Assembly (NCBI RefSeq): GCF_020085105.1
Contig: NC_058063.1
Coordinates: 16,601,262 to 16,665,261, forward strand
DNA from: Siniperca chuatsi
Lineage: Eukaryota > Chordata > Actinopteri > Centrarchiformes > Sinipercidae
DNA: 64,000 nucleotides
Reading direction: 5' to 3'
Within the stretch, counting starts at the first letter, position 1. Each line of letters begins with the position of its first letter. Shown piece by piece: positions 24,223-35,425 of this stretch. The position numbers and the translations under genes were made by a program. The notes under the pieces were generated by a model. The model was given only the letters and a program-made list of their open reading frames with translations, ran no database searches and had not been told where the DNA came from.

Positions 24223-25596
24223 ATGGGTGATATTTACCAATATCCCGTTTTCTTCGAGTGTCACAGGCTGCTCGCGGGGCAGATTGAGAAAATAGAAAAG
24301 TATTTGCGTGTTCGCCGCAAATCAGGCGGAGGGGACTGCGGAGCGCTGACGCGTGTGGATGAAAACGTCTACAGCCTTGCTTTCAAATATGAGGAAAGTA
24401 GGTCATAAAACTCAACAACTCATGTTTTTAATTATTTAATATTGCGAATTGCCTTATAATGTTGGTTAAAGACGTTGGCCGCCCTACACATGTTTGAACT
24501 ATTAAGTAGGCATCCACAATATGCTACACTGATTTATTTTATTTTGTTCGTTTATAGAACAAACTGGTAGGCTATTAACTGTCGAGGTAACGTTATAGGC
24601 TACTAGGCTATCATGTTAAAACGTTAAAGGGGCAATGATCCCACGGATTCAACGGGAATTCTTGTGTGACTGGATCCTAAACAGCGACATCTTGACGTTT
24701 CACTTTCCTGAATTATCTAAACTGAATTATCAATGCTGCCAGAGTTAACGTTTTCAAGTAGCCACATTTCTTGAATCGCCTATTAATCAGAAATACTTTA
24801 TTGATCCCCGAGGGGAAACTCTTTTGTTACAGCTGCTCACTATCACGTCAGTGCACACAGGAATATTAGAGTGATAGTATAGGTATAGGTATACTCTACA
24901 TGGGCTAGCCTATATCAAAGGAATATAGCAGTAATAATCCACTGCAAAAGATAAGAACAATTCCAGTTTTCCTTCACTGCAAGAGCTGGTTGAGTCTACA
25001 GTAGGTTACTTGAGAAAGGAAGAAGTTCTCCTGTCTTTTACTTCAGTCAAAGTAGCAATATCGCTCTGTAAAATTATTCCGTTACAAATAAAACTCATTC
25101 AAGATTTAACTGAAATAAAAGTGCAAAAGTATTAACAGCAAAATGCAGTATTATAGTAAAAGTACATGTTTGGCAGAATGGTCCCTTTTATATAAAGTGT
25201 GTATATCCATCCATTTTCTACCGCTTGGTCCCCGTTAGGGGGTCGCGGGTGCCTGGAGCCTATCCCAGTGACTTCGGGCCTTAGGCAGGGCACAACCTGG
25301 ACAGTGGCCAACTCGTCGCAGGGCGAACACATACACAGACAAGGACAAACAACCATTCACTCTCACATTCATTCAATACGGGCAATTTAGAGTTATCAAT
25401 TAACCTACACATGCATGTCTTTGGACGGTGGGAGGAAGCCGGAGAACCCGGAGAGAACCCACGGTAACACGGGGAGGACATGCAGACTCCACCCAGAGAG
25501 ATTGTGTGATGTTGGTCCGGTCCGGGAATCGAACCCACGAACCCACGATCTCCTTATTGGGAGGCAGGAGCTTTAACCGCTCTGCCACCGTGCACC

Positions 25597-25645
<49 letters not shown>

Positions 25646-28600
25646 CTGATGCTTTAACACTAAGCTGTATTCAATGTTACAGTTTGTAGAGATGCAGCAC
25701 CATTTAGCTACTTTATCTACTTCTACTGTTGGGTAGTTTAATTTATAGCACAGTATCATGTTTTATAAATTAATAATATGTTTTGTTTGTAAAAGCTTAA
25801 TCTGTAAAGTAACTAGTAACTCCAGCTGTCAGATAAATGTAGTGGAGTGAAAAGTACAATATTTCCATCTGAAATGTAGTGAAGTAAAAATGTAAAGTAG
25901 CGTCAAATTGAAATACTTAAGTAAAAGTATACACTGTGTGAGAGAGAGGTTTACAGTCTGGGCACAAACAGCAATATTGTTCAGTTTAGCCCACTGGCAT
26001 AAATAGAGGGAGGAGAATGAGAAGTAAAAAAATAAGGAAAGACAGAGGATAAAAAAATCCTAATGTTGCCCTACATTAGGTTTTATCATCTGCCCTTCCT
26101 TATTTTCTAACAAGTGACAGAAAAAGAGAGAAAGAGAGTCTCATCTAATTATTTGAAATTCACAATAACTAATGTCACTGTTTCTGTCTTAGATCAGCAG
26201 GCAGTGCTTCAGAGATCTGAGCATGTTGTGGATGGTCTGGTGATCACTGTCCGAGGCAGCCTGGAACCTCGCACCCCCTCTCCCATCACCACCTCCACTG
26301 CAGCTCAGGTTAGCACAAAATGTCTGTCATTCAGTCAAGGTAGTGTATTTACAATATACATTTACATTTCCTCATTTCATGTAGTTATATAACACCAATG
26401 ATGCTGTATACTGCATCATAAACACTCTACATGTATGTATATGATCATTATATGATAGGAAGGGCTTTCTTCTGACAATTCAACTGTTTCTTTGCATTTT
26501 GCGAAAAAAACTGAGGCAAGTAAACTGTTGTTGTCATTATTTGGATATCTCTTTTTTAACACAGAGCCCACAGGCCATTCCTGCCTCAACTCCTCCACCA
26601 AGTGGTAAAGAATATGAACTACAACTTGATACTTACCTCCTTCGTTACCTAAAGGAATGTCCCAAGGCTGGGAAAGAACTAGAGAAAGAACTCGCCTCTG
26701 TGGCCTGCTCTGCCCAGCTTTACCCAGAGGAGGGGAGGGTTTTAGTCAGGAGTTTAGCTCAACCTGGTGCTGTAGATGAAGCTAGAAATTGGAAAGTCAA
26801 GGTAGACAAAATCTTTGATGGCTACCTGTGCCACTATGAGGTGTTCCCTCACAAAGTTAAAGCTTTGCTTCAGTCCTGCAGCTCTGATCAGACCACAGAT
26901 GAGGTGAAAGTGTACAGCGAGCTTAGGATGGCTGTTGTGGTTGGGAAACATTCTCAGGTGAACGCCAGGTTGATGGATGTAGAGGACAGGTCAGGTTTAA
27001 GTGAGAAGCAAACCAGCATTCGTCGACTGGGCAAGGCCAAGCTCCGCCTCCTCTGGAAAGAGATTGAGCACAGTTTGCGACGAGATTTTCCAGGAGTGAA
27101 GGTCACGCAGGGAGATGCAGGTCAGTTAGTTTTGGAAGGCTCTGTGGAGGACATTCTTAGGGCTGGAGATTGGATCTCTGATAAGGAGAATTTGGTGTTA
27201 GAAAAGACAGTTTCTGATAGGAGCCCACATTTTTTGGCCTTTCTAAGGAAGGCATACGGAGGTCCGGGGGTGCTAAGTGACTTTTTAGGGGTTGGTAACA
27301 AAGTGGAAGTAGAGTTACGAGACACAGAGCTACGTTTCTTCACTCTCTCTGCTGATAAACTGGATGACACAGAGAAAAAACTGCAAGAAAAATTCAAGGA
27401 AGTCAAGATTGATGTGCCTAACTGCTCTGCTGTGCCATCTGAGCTTCGGGAAAAGCTGAAGTCCAAGACAAATGAGATGAACCAAGGGCAACATAGGGCT
27501 CAGGTCGTGTTTGGCTCAGACAGCGCAGTGTGCTTACTGGGCCACACGAAAGAGGTTGAAGAGCTGAGTGAAGCTGTCATACAGTTTATTTTGGACCAGT
27601 CTAGCGTGCAAAGCAGGGTTGCACAGAATTTGGCATCTTTAAGTTTACGTGAAGTAAACACAACAGTGGCTAGCTACAGCCTTCGTGACGGGCTCCAGGT
27701 GCTGGTGTGTCAGGGTGACATCACCAAACAGGATGCTGATGCCCTGGTGAACGCTGCCAATGAAGACCTGGACCACTGTGGAGGTGTTGCTGCTGCCCTG
27801 AGTAAAGCAGGCGGCCCTGAAGTACAGAGTGAAAGCAGTGACTTAGTAAAGTATATTGGGAAAGTCCCTAAAGGTGAAGTGGTAGTGACCACAGGGGGGA
27901 GCTTAAACTGCAAGAAACTGCTGCATGCTGTTGGGCCTGTTGGTGGAGAAGCAGGTGGCAGAGAAAGGATCTTACTCAAAAAAACTGTCCATTCTGCTCT
28001 GAATTTAGCAGAAATCATGGAGTTCCAGTCTATAGCCATGCCCTGTATCAGCTCAGGCGTGTTTGGTGTTCCTGTCACTGTGTGCTCTGAGGCTATTGTA
28101 ACTGCTGTTAAAGAGTTTGGCAGTCAGGGAGGGCGAAGTCTGAGCAGAATAATCCTGATTGATAACAGAGGAGAGGTGGTGAGGGCCATGCAGGAAGCAT
28201 GTGACAGACTTCTCCAAGTGACACAATCCGGAAACGGTGCACCAAGTGATTTGGGATTCCAGATGGATGTTTCCCAAGATGACACAGAAAAAGGAGTGAC
28301 TGCTGGAGCTCCTGGAGATGGTGTCAGTCTAGAGATCATTCAGGGAACCATCGAGACCCAGCAGGTGAGAAACCTCTCTGAGATTTTAAGAAAATGTGTC
28401 AAACCTTTTCAGACTAGAGATTTTCATATTGTCTCAGTGATTATATTGTAGCATAATAACAACTTTGCACGAGTGCTTTTCCATATGACAGGCATGGCAT
28501 TATAAATGGCTTTGCTTACCTTGATGATGTGATGACAGTTTGACATTCAGCAGGAGCTCCAACATTACACAAAACTACTGAAAGCTGAATATCACATTTC

Positions 28601-31600
28601 TTTTAAAAATGCTTGCAAAGTTGCAGCAAAGCTCAGTTGAAGAAGCCCATTACGGCTTGTCTACACAGGAGGCGTTCAGCCGCATTTTTCAGTCACCAGC
28701 CTTGCGTGCATCTGAGGGAACAGATACGCTTCTATTTTAAACAATCAGCCGTCTACACAGGCTACACAACAGCTCGCGTTTAACTCGTGCTATATGTGCA
28801 TAAATGTGACCCGAAGCATGTTTTTATGCTTCAAGTCTATTTTACACATGTAACTAGAGTGATTGTGTATTGGCTCTGAGCACTGCTAAAACACGGGTCA
28901 CCTACACTCAATACTGTGTCTGAATCCTGTGTAGACACAGATGGAGCACTGAAGCTGTTGCTGATGCTGCTGCTGCTAACACGCTGCTTTTGCTACATGG
29001 GCTGCGTTAACACTGTGTTAGAGTTTGGCGTTAAGCATGACCACAATATTATAGGCCAGTGTGGTAACCCACTGTTATGAGGGGGAAGGTGCAATGCATA
29101 CATTTACAGTACTGCATGGCTAAAGCCACTGAAATGCAAAAAACATGGAAGCAGTGGAAATGCAGCATAATTCAATTACAGTTACTGGCATGGCAATCAT
29201 CTGACTCTGCAGTTCCCTTTAGCTCTATGGAGCTATTCAGTGTCTTGTAGCTTGTTGTTTTGGCAACTTTTCTGTCTTTTAGTTTACTCTCACTGCTGTC
29301 ATCAGCATTGCTTCAATTCAAGTTTTCAGCCAAAACCTCGAAAAACCCACTGCATGCTACCTGCTCAGCACCAAACAGCAGACAGACAAAGTTAGCAACT
29401 AGCTAATGAACAAAGTGAAGAATTTATCAGCTAAAGAGCCAAATATGTCCCTCAGGAGTTGTTGATAGCAAAACTGAGCTAAAAGGAGAGACTTTCATTC
29501 ACCAAGTGACCAGACTCCCAATGAATGCTAATGTTGCTCCATCTCTGCTGTATGTGGAAATAAGCAAGTACTTGCTAACAAGTTTGCCAAAACGGTCATT
29601 GCAGGTTTAAGGAGGATAAATGTGTTCTGAGTCTTTATCACTATTAATGTCTAGTACTTTAGGTTACCCATTTCTGAAATCTGTATTAAAATTACCAGAT
29701 GTTTCTGTTAACAAGGGCACCCAGTCAGCTGATTTATAGTAAGCAAACACCTTGAGGAATAATGGGAGGGAATAAGAAACCAAGACGATTTACTGTGGAG
29801 TGTTCAGCCCCCACCACAGCTCCTGCTCTCCTTCTAGGTGGATGCTCTGGTATCGCCCATGGTTGGCCATGATCCTCTCTCTACCCGTGTTGGAAACACT
29901 TTGTCCAAGATGGTTGGATCCCAGCTGACTGCAGGATTTAGAAAGAAAGCAGGAGAAGAAACGCTGCCTGGTGACACAGTCCTGGTGGAGGGCTTGCCTG
30001 GACTTCCATCTAATGCAGTGTTCTTCGTCAACCTCGTTCCCTGGGATGATGACCAGGATGGAATTGCAGTCCAGGTGAGATAGTGGAGGAGTGCTTGTTT
30101 CACTTGTGTCTTACCTTCTTGTCTCCTTTACACCATATTATAGTATTTCCTATGTCTAGCCTTAAAAATCATTGTATTCTGACCTTTTCCAGGTTCTGAG
30201 ACTGGGCATCAACACAATCCTAACTTCCTGTGAGAATAGAGGGTTTGGATCTGTTGCTCTCCCTGTGCTCGGGGCTTGGATTGCCCTGCATTTTCCTGAC
30301 AGCGTGGTAGCCAGGGTTCTACTGGAGGAAGTTCATAAGTTTGACCTGAACCGAGACAGCAGAACACCATTGCTGGTCCGCATCATCATCCACCCCAGTG
30401 ACGAAAAGTCTAGTGAGGTAATGGAAAATGCATTATGCACAGACGTGTCCAAATATCTTGGCTGATGATAATGAGTGCGATTCATTTAGTGTGTCTTTCT
30501 TTCTTAACTAGATGACTATATGCTGGAATTGGTATTAAACCATATGCTTACTTGTCTCTGCAGGTGTTCACATCTGTCCAGGAAGCTTTCCAACTGAAAA
30601 GATTAACAAAAGATGTTCACCAACCAGACCAAGGTGGGCATAGATATTATATGACAGCAAATAATTGGAAATAAGTCCTGTGGCAGCCATTTTTCATGTT
30701 TTTTAGTGCATTTGTTACTTATTTACTCTCAGATGTATTTGATTTGGCTATACTGCAGTAAAGTGTAAATTGTCACACAGCATCAAAAAAGTATTTGTTG
30801 CTTGCATGAATAACAATTTCTTTTCTGGAACAATTCAGGTGATTTATTCTGTCAGTGTTATAAAATGTGACTGCTGTAATGACTAATTCATCATGTTATA
30901 GATGAATATGATATAGAACTTTTTTAATATTTCAGTTTATTGTTTCTTTTATTTTCAACCAAATTAGCCACTGACATTTCCCCTAGATATGAGCACGCTA
31001 ATGCTGTCATTCAGGAGTGCTTCTTTATCTGAGCCTTTATCTGTTTCCCCAATAAATGATAAAACTGCTCTTGAAAGCTAACAGCTAAAGAAAGCAAACA
31101 AGAAAAAGAAAATGTACTTAACAGAGTCATTCTTCTCTTCTAGTGTCAACTCCAAAGAGGATTGTCCTGCTGGGAAAAACTGGATCTGGGAAAAGCAACC
31201 TAGCTAACACCATATCTGGAGAGAAATTTTTTACCACAAACCATTCTCCCAACTCTGGAACACGAAAATGTCAAGCAGAAACCAAATCTGTCAATGGAAG
31301 AAGCATCACTTTGATCGACACTCCTGGTTTCATTGATGCAGAAAGGTCTGAGGAGGACATGAAGCCTGAGATAGTGAGGTGTATCACAGAGTGCGCCCCT
31401 GGGCCTCATGCTTTTCTCATTGTGCTTAAAGTGGAGAGATTCACAGAGCAGGAGCAGGCTGTCATCACTAAAATATGCCAGTATTTCTCTGAAGATGCTC
31501 TAAAATATGCTGTAATTGTCTTCACTCATGGTGACCAGCTCCCGAAAGGAATGAAAATTGAGGAGTTTGTCAGTCAGAATAAGAATCTGAGTTGTCTGGT

Positions 31601-32216
31601 GAAGAAGTGCGGAGGCCGGTGCCACGTCATTGATAATAAATACTGGAAGAACAAAGTGCAGAACAACTACAGGAGCAACCATTTCCAGGTGGAGGACCTA
31701 CTCAACACAATAGACAAGATGGTGATGGAAAACAATGGAGGCTATTATGTCAATATGATGTTACAAGCAGTGGAGAAAGAAATACAGAGAGAGGAAGAGC
31801 ACATAAGACAGACATCAGGAAACATGCCAGTGGAAGAGATCAGGAAACAGGCTAAAACCAGAGTGTCTGAGAAGTTTCTGATCCAACTGGCAGGTACTGC
31901 AACAGGAGCATTGTTAGGAGCTTTTTTTGGTGTGGTAGAAAGGGTTGGATTAGTTATCGAAGCTCTGCAGAACGTTAAAGAGTTAATGACACTCGCAAAA
32001 GGAATTCCAGCACTAGGTGGAGCAGCAGCAGGAGGAGCAGAAGTAGCAGTCGCTGCTGGAGTCGTGGCAGGTGTGACTGCAGCAGGCTTTGCTGCAGCAG
32101 GAGCAGTAATAGGTGGTGGTATTGGACAGGATGCAGCTGAGGGAGCAGAAACACCATGGGAGGCAGCAAAGATGGCAGCTAATGCTGTCATCAACAAAAG
32201 AAAAGCTACATTATAG
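24223..32216 (+). CDS. PARP14-like macrodomain protein fused to AIG1/GIMAP GTPase, unit B (complete gene)
   Basis: Seven exons with GT-AG junctions: 24223-24397, 26193-26308, 26565-28364, 29838-30074, 30193-30417, 30564-30633 and 31144-32216. Phases join cleanly to 3696 nt, 1231 residues. Residues 1-97 resemble the N-terminal RRM of PARP14 (RKSGGGDC). Residues 98-470 resemble its KH-like linker. Macrodomain 1 spans about 475-640 (NAAN 493-496, SSGVFG about 593), expected to bind ADP-ribose. Macrodomain 2 (about 686-870) lacks NAAN. Where PARP14 would continue to WWE and the ART catalytic domain, exon 7 encodes an AIG1 GTPase: P-loop GKTGSGKS 885-892, DTPG 933-936, THGD 1002-1005, then a Gly/Ala-rich hydrophobic C terminus. 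The GTPase exon has no ATG of its own and splices in phase 1 to exon 6. Its role is inferred to be interferon-linked immunity; the exon joins need transcript proof. Confidence 0.85.
24696..24708 (-). promoter_or_regulatory. ISRE/IRF-like element in intron 1
   Basis: The minus strand reads GGAAAGTGAAACG, a perfect GAAANNGAAA core as bound by IRF/ISGF3. It lies ~300 bp inside intron 1 of the unit B gene. PARP14-type and TRIM genes are commonly interferon-induced (established), so it may act as an intronic enhancer or serve a downstream start. Unit A lacks this segment. Confidence 0.5.
24786..24875 (-). mobile_element. LINE 3'-tail fragment (TTCTGA-type tail)
   Basis: The segment around AATACTTTATTGATCCCCGA is shared with 33638-33725 and, reversed, 37571-37609. 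It looks like the short 3' end of a teleost LINE, inserted in the minus orientation. Family not named. Confidence 0.55.
25006..25204. repeat. Interspersed AT-rich repeat, left part
   Basis: Together with 25640-25935 this forms one diverged repeat (relative near 47520-47925), interrupted by the SINE and TA tract at 25205-25641. Non-coding. Confidence 0.5.
25205..25597 (-). mobile_element. tRNA-derived SINE with conserved teleost central domain (V-SINE-like)
   Basis: The minus strand opens with a tRNA-like head from 25597 (TGGCAGAGCGGTTAAAGC as A-box region, GGGTTCGATTCC as B box). The conserved body follows, with TTCCTCCCACCGTCCAAAG, CTAAATTGCCCG and GATAGGCTCCAGG. It inserted inside another repeat, in intron 1 of the macrodomain-GIMAP gene. 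A badly decayed relative lies at 43860-44113. The family assignment is by resemblance only. Confidence 0.75.
25598..25641. repeat. (TA)n microsatellite, deletion junction partner
   Basis: TA run directly after the SINE head. In unit A the equivalent tract (9411-9425) is fused to the LINE-side SINE fragment, so this tract is the right breakpoint of the 5.4 kb deletion there. Confidence 0.9.
28365..29837. other. Intron 3 of the unit B macrodomain-GIMAP gene
   Basis: Holds a reversed family R repeat copy (about 29210-29640). It differs from unit A by several insertions or deletions (28385-28860 has no close match in A). No WWE, PARP catalytic or other exon seen. Confidence 0.5.
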
Positions 32217-34276
32217 CGATTATAGCCGAACTACAATGTATCAAATGACAATCTGAAATTGTGACACTGTGCTAGATGTGTAAACAAGCAACTGTTTGCT
32301 AACAAGTTCGCCAATACTGTGTTCACAGATTGTTTCCGCTGCTCCTGTGGCAAAAAGTGGCCAAAAAAAAGCTTTGCTTAGCATTGACTGCTTGAGGGCA
32401 GCTGAACAAACTTAAAACAGCGTTCACATATTATCATCGTTTAAAGCTAGGGTAGGTAACGTTGGAGAAACTAGCAAGAGACAGCTAGATTTTGAAAGTA
32501 TCCATTAGCAATGATTGGATGGGCTTATTACAGGCCTGCGACACACGGATACCAGATATTTTTTCTTTTTCCACCCAAAACATTTGATTTATTGATTGCT
32601 GTTGGGATGTAAAGACAAATACATTACCTACCCTAGCTTTAAAGTTGTTATGTTATAGTTACCTATTTACACATCTAGCAGACACAGAGCAACATTAGCA
32701 TTTATTTGGAGTTGTGTTTCTGGCAACCTGGCAAATATTCACTCTCCTTTTATCTCTGTTTTTGTGTCCACCAACTCTGGAGGGAAAGATCTGCTCTTTA
32801 GTTGCTAAATGCTCCACTGTGTTCACCAGCTAGTCGCTAACTTTGTCTGTCTGCCGTTTGGTTGCAGGAGATTTTTTGCTGAAAACAACAGCTGCTTGCT
32901 GGGGTAAGAAACATGGCTGATAAGTTTGCTGTTCAAAAAAATCAAACAGTGTGCTTAAAGAGGTTAAAAGGCTCCACAGAGCTGAAGGGAAAATTGATTA
33001 ATGCAGCTTTAACTAATGGGAAGAATGGGGCAGTGACACAAAAAGGTGGAGGGAAGTGTTCATTCTGAAGTCAAATCCCTGTTATTACTCATTATTAAAT
33101 TACTTGTAAATGATGTAATAATTAATCATAACAGTGGGCTCATGCCATCTTTATATATTGGTAATGTATAAAATAAATGTATATATTAATGATTCAAGCG
33201 TTCAACACTAGAAGTGCCAGAATTCCAAATTTACTAGAATTGCCGTAAGCGGTCATTTTGACCGCTAGATTTCAAACTCTATAATCTCTAATGATAAATT
33301 ACCTAAATGGGAGATTAATGCATTTATTGTGTTAGGATATCTTTTAAAAAACCAAATAACACCAAAATATACATTTAAAAAAGTCTAATTATACATTTAT
33401 CAATATTCATATCATCGCGTATAGTAAACCGTAATTATTGCAGAAGCTTTATTAACACCAGTGTCACCGACTCCTCAGCTTTCCCTGGTAGATGGTGAGC
33501 GTCGCATCAGCACATTTTAGCACCTTTTGATGTCTTTTCGATGTTTAATTATCTGACAGTGGTTGTTTGAATGTGGACTCATAACTTAAAGGTGTTGGAT
33601 GATGTAATTTTTTCCCACTGATCTTTCTCTATATTTCAGAATCAGAATCAGAAATACTTTATTGATCCCCGAAGGGAAACTCTTTGTTACAGCAGCTTGC
33701 CTTTACGTCAGTGTACACAGGAGAAAGTACTAGCAAAAAGAAAGTACTAGCAAACAATTTAGCCATTGTTTATTTGTTATACACCTGTTTACCAACAATA
33801 AAAGCATTGATTGCTCACAAGTTTTCTCATATGTCCTTTTTTCATCAGGGGGCTGTATGTCTGACTAGTTTACCTCTTTACTATGGGATTTCTATTCTCA
33901 CACTGCACCTGCAAGATCTGATCCACATGGGGGGCCCTAGAGCAGGAAAATGCTTTGTTAAATCAGATGCTACTGGAACATATTCTGTCACACCCTGTAG
34001 AGAAGAGGTGCATCAAGTGCAGTAGCAATGCTAGTATTTATGAAACCTGATAATGAGATTTATCATACATTGGATGTGGTTATGGGTGATTTTGTAATGT
34101 AAGCATGACTGGTCAACTGATCTTGATGTGTGAAATTAGTGTCTGCTCCTTTAACACAGTTTGTCTGAGCATACAGGTGATGTAAATTAAAATGGGAGCA
34201 CACTGGTCTATTTAGTCCCACCTCATTTTGTTCGAGCAGGGAGTCAGTATTTCAGACAAAAGGAAATTCAGCAACC
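32217..34276. other. Unit B end, MITE copy and unit C upstream region
   Basis: Holds the unit C MITE (32440-32643), the family R repeat (32644-33010), a LINE 3'-tail fragment on the minus strand (33638-33725), and the TRIM upstream sequence (34020-34276) matching 1843-1960 in unit A. A 113-residue frame at 33684-34025 has no recognisable features. Confidence 0.5.
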
Positions 34277-35425
34277 CTCTTGGCTCAACAGCGGAACAAA
34301 GTTGTTTGCAGATTTGGAGTGGAAGAGAGTGGATCGGCGGAAATGGATCTTCGACTCGTTGTTTGACTTGCGGTTGGCATAAACTGGTTTGTGACTGGAT
34401 CGTGATGGCAACACAGGCAGAAAATTATGAAGACAATCTGGAGTTTGATGACTGGATTTCGGTTTGTAGAGGAAGAGGGAGAGGTAAAGCAAATATGAGA
34501 TATGATGAGGAGGTAAGGGCGTCTGTCAGCCAGAGCAGTAAAAGGGCCTTAGAGGAGAATAGTTCAGATGAAGGTAAAAAACAGTGTGTGAAAGAAGAGT
34601 TCTGGGTGAGATTTAAAGTTAGTTAGGGAGTGATAACAGGCATTCCCACTGATGAAGATCTGGACAAACTCAAACGAAGTATTCATGGAGGCGAGGTGAG
34701 GAGACTAAAGAGATTGTTAAAGACAATCAGTGATGAGAGAGTAGAAAGTTTGTCAGTGCTGCTAGAGTTCCAGGACCTGATTTTGTTCATCGCTTATGTA
34801 ATCATCTGTGCAGATTAAGTTAAACACAAAACCGAGAAAATCAAAATAATTGAGAAGGGAGCTGAAAAATTCTTGGCTATGAAAGATCTGTCCTGGGAAC
34901 AAATCAACAAAAGACTTGAGGCAGAAGGGAAATCGGGGGTCTTGGGAGAAAGAACCTAATGATTATTGTTAAATGGAATGCAAGGAGTTTAATAGCAAAT
35001 GGTCAGGAATTTAAAGGATGTGTTAAAGGTCTCAGAAATAATATGTATTCAAGAAACATGGCTTAAGCCCGCATTTGATTGTGTAATTAAAGGATATGAT
35101 AGTACAGGCAGAGATAGAGTGGAGGGAAGTGGAGAAGGCTGAATAGTATTTGTGAAATATAAAATGCAATATAGAGTATTGAAGAAAGGAACAGATTGGG
35201 AAATGATAGTAATTGAAGTTTGGACAAATTTTTTTATAATCCTTGCAAAAAGCTTTCAATTGCAAAATATGGAGAATGATAAAAAGAATGAATGGGATTA
35301 AAAGAGAGTACGGATTCTCAGTGGACAATGGAACTACAGCTGTTGGATGGACAATTGAGCAGAAAGCAAAAGAACAAGGAATAACTGAAATAAACATTAG
35401 TCCAACAGTACCACTCCCAGTTATA

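Larger units (their letters stand above)
16340..32437 (+). repeat. Tandem duplication unit B
   Basis: Second copy of the ~16 kb unit, 16098 bp long. Relative to unit A it has lost the TRIM region equivalent to about 2040-5325. It keeps about 5.4 kb (20192-25598) that is missing in A, including exon 1 of the macrodomain-GIMAP gene. It also lacks the 204 bp palindromic insertion found in A at 15960-16163. Confidence 0.9.

Noticed and set aside
25520-25597. tRNA gene on the minus strand
   Set aside because: tRNA-like head continuous with a SINE body; no complete cloverleaf.
33684-34025. 113-residue frame upstream of the LINE
   Set aside because: No ATG context, signal or family motif, and it overlaps a LINE tail fragment.
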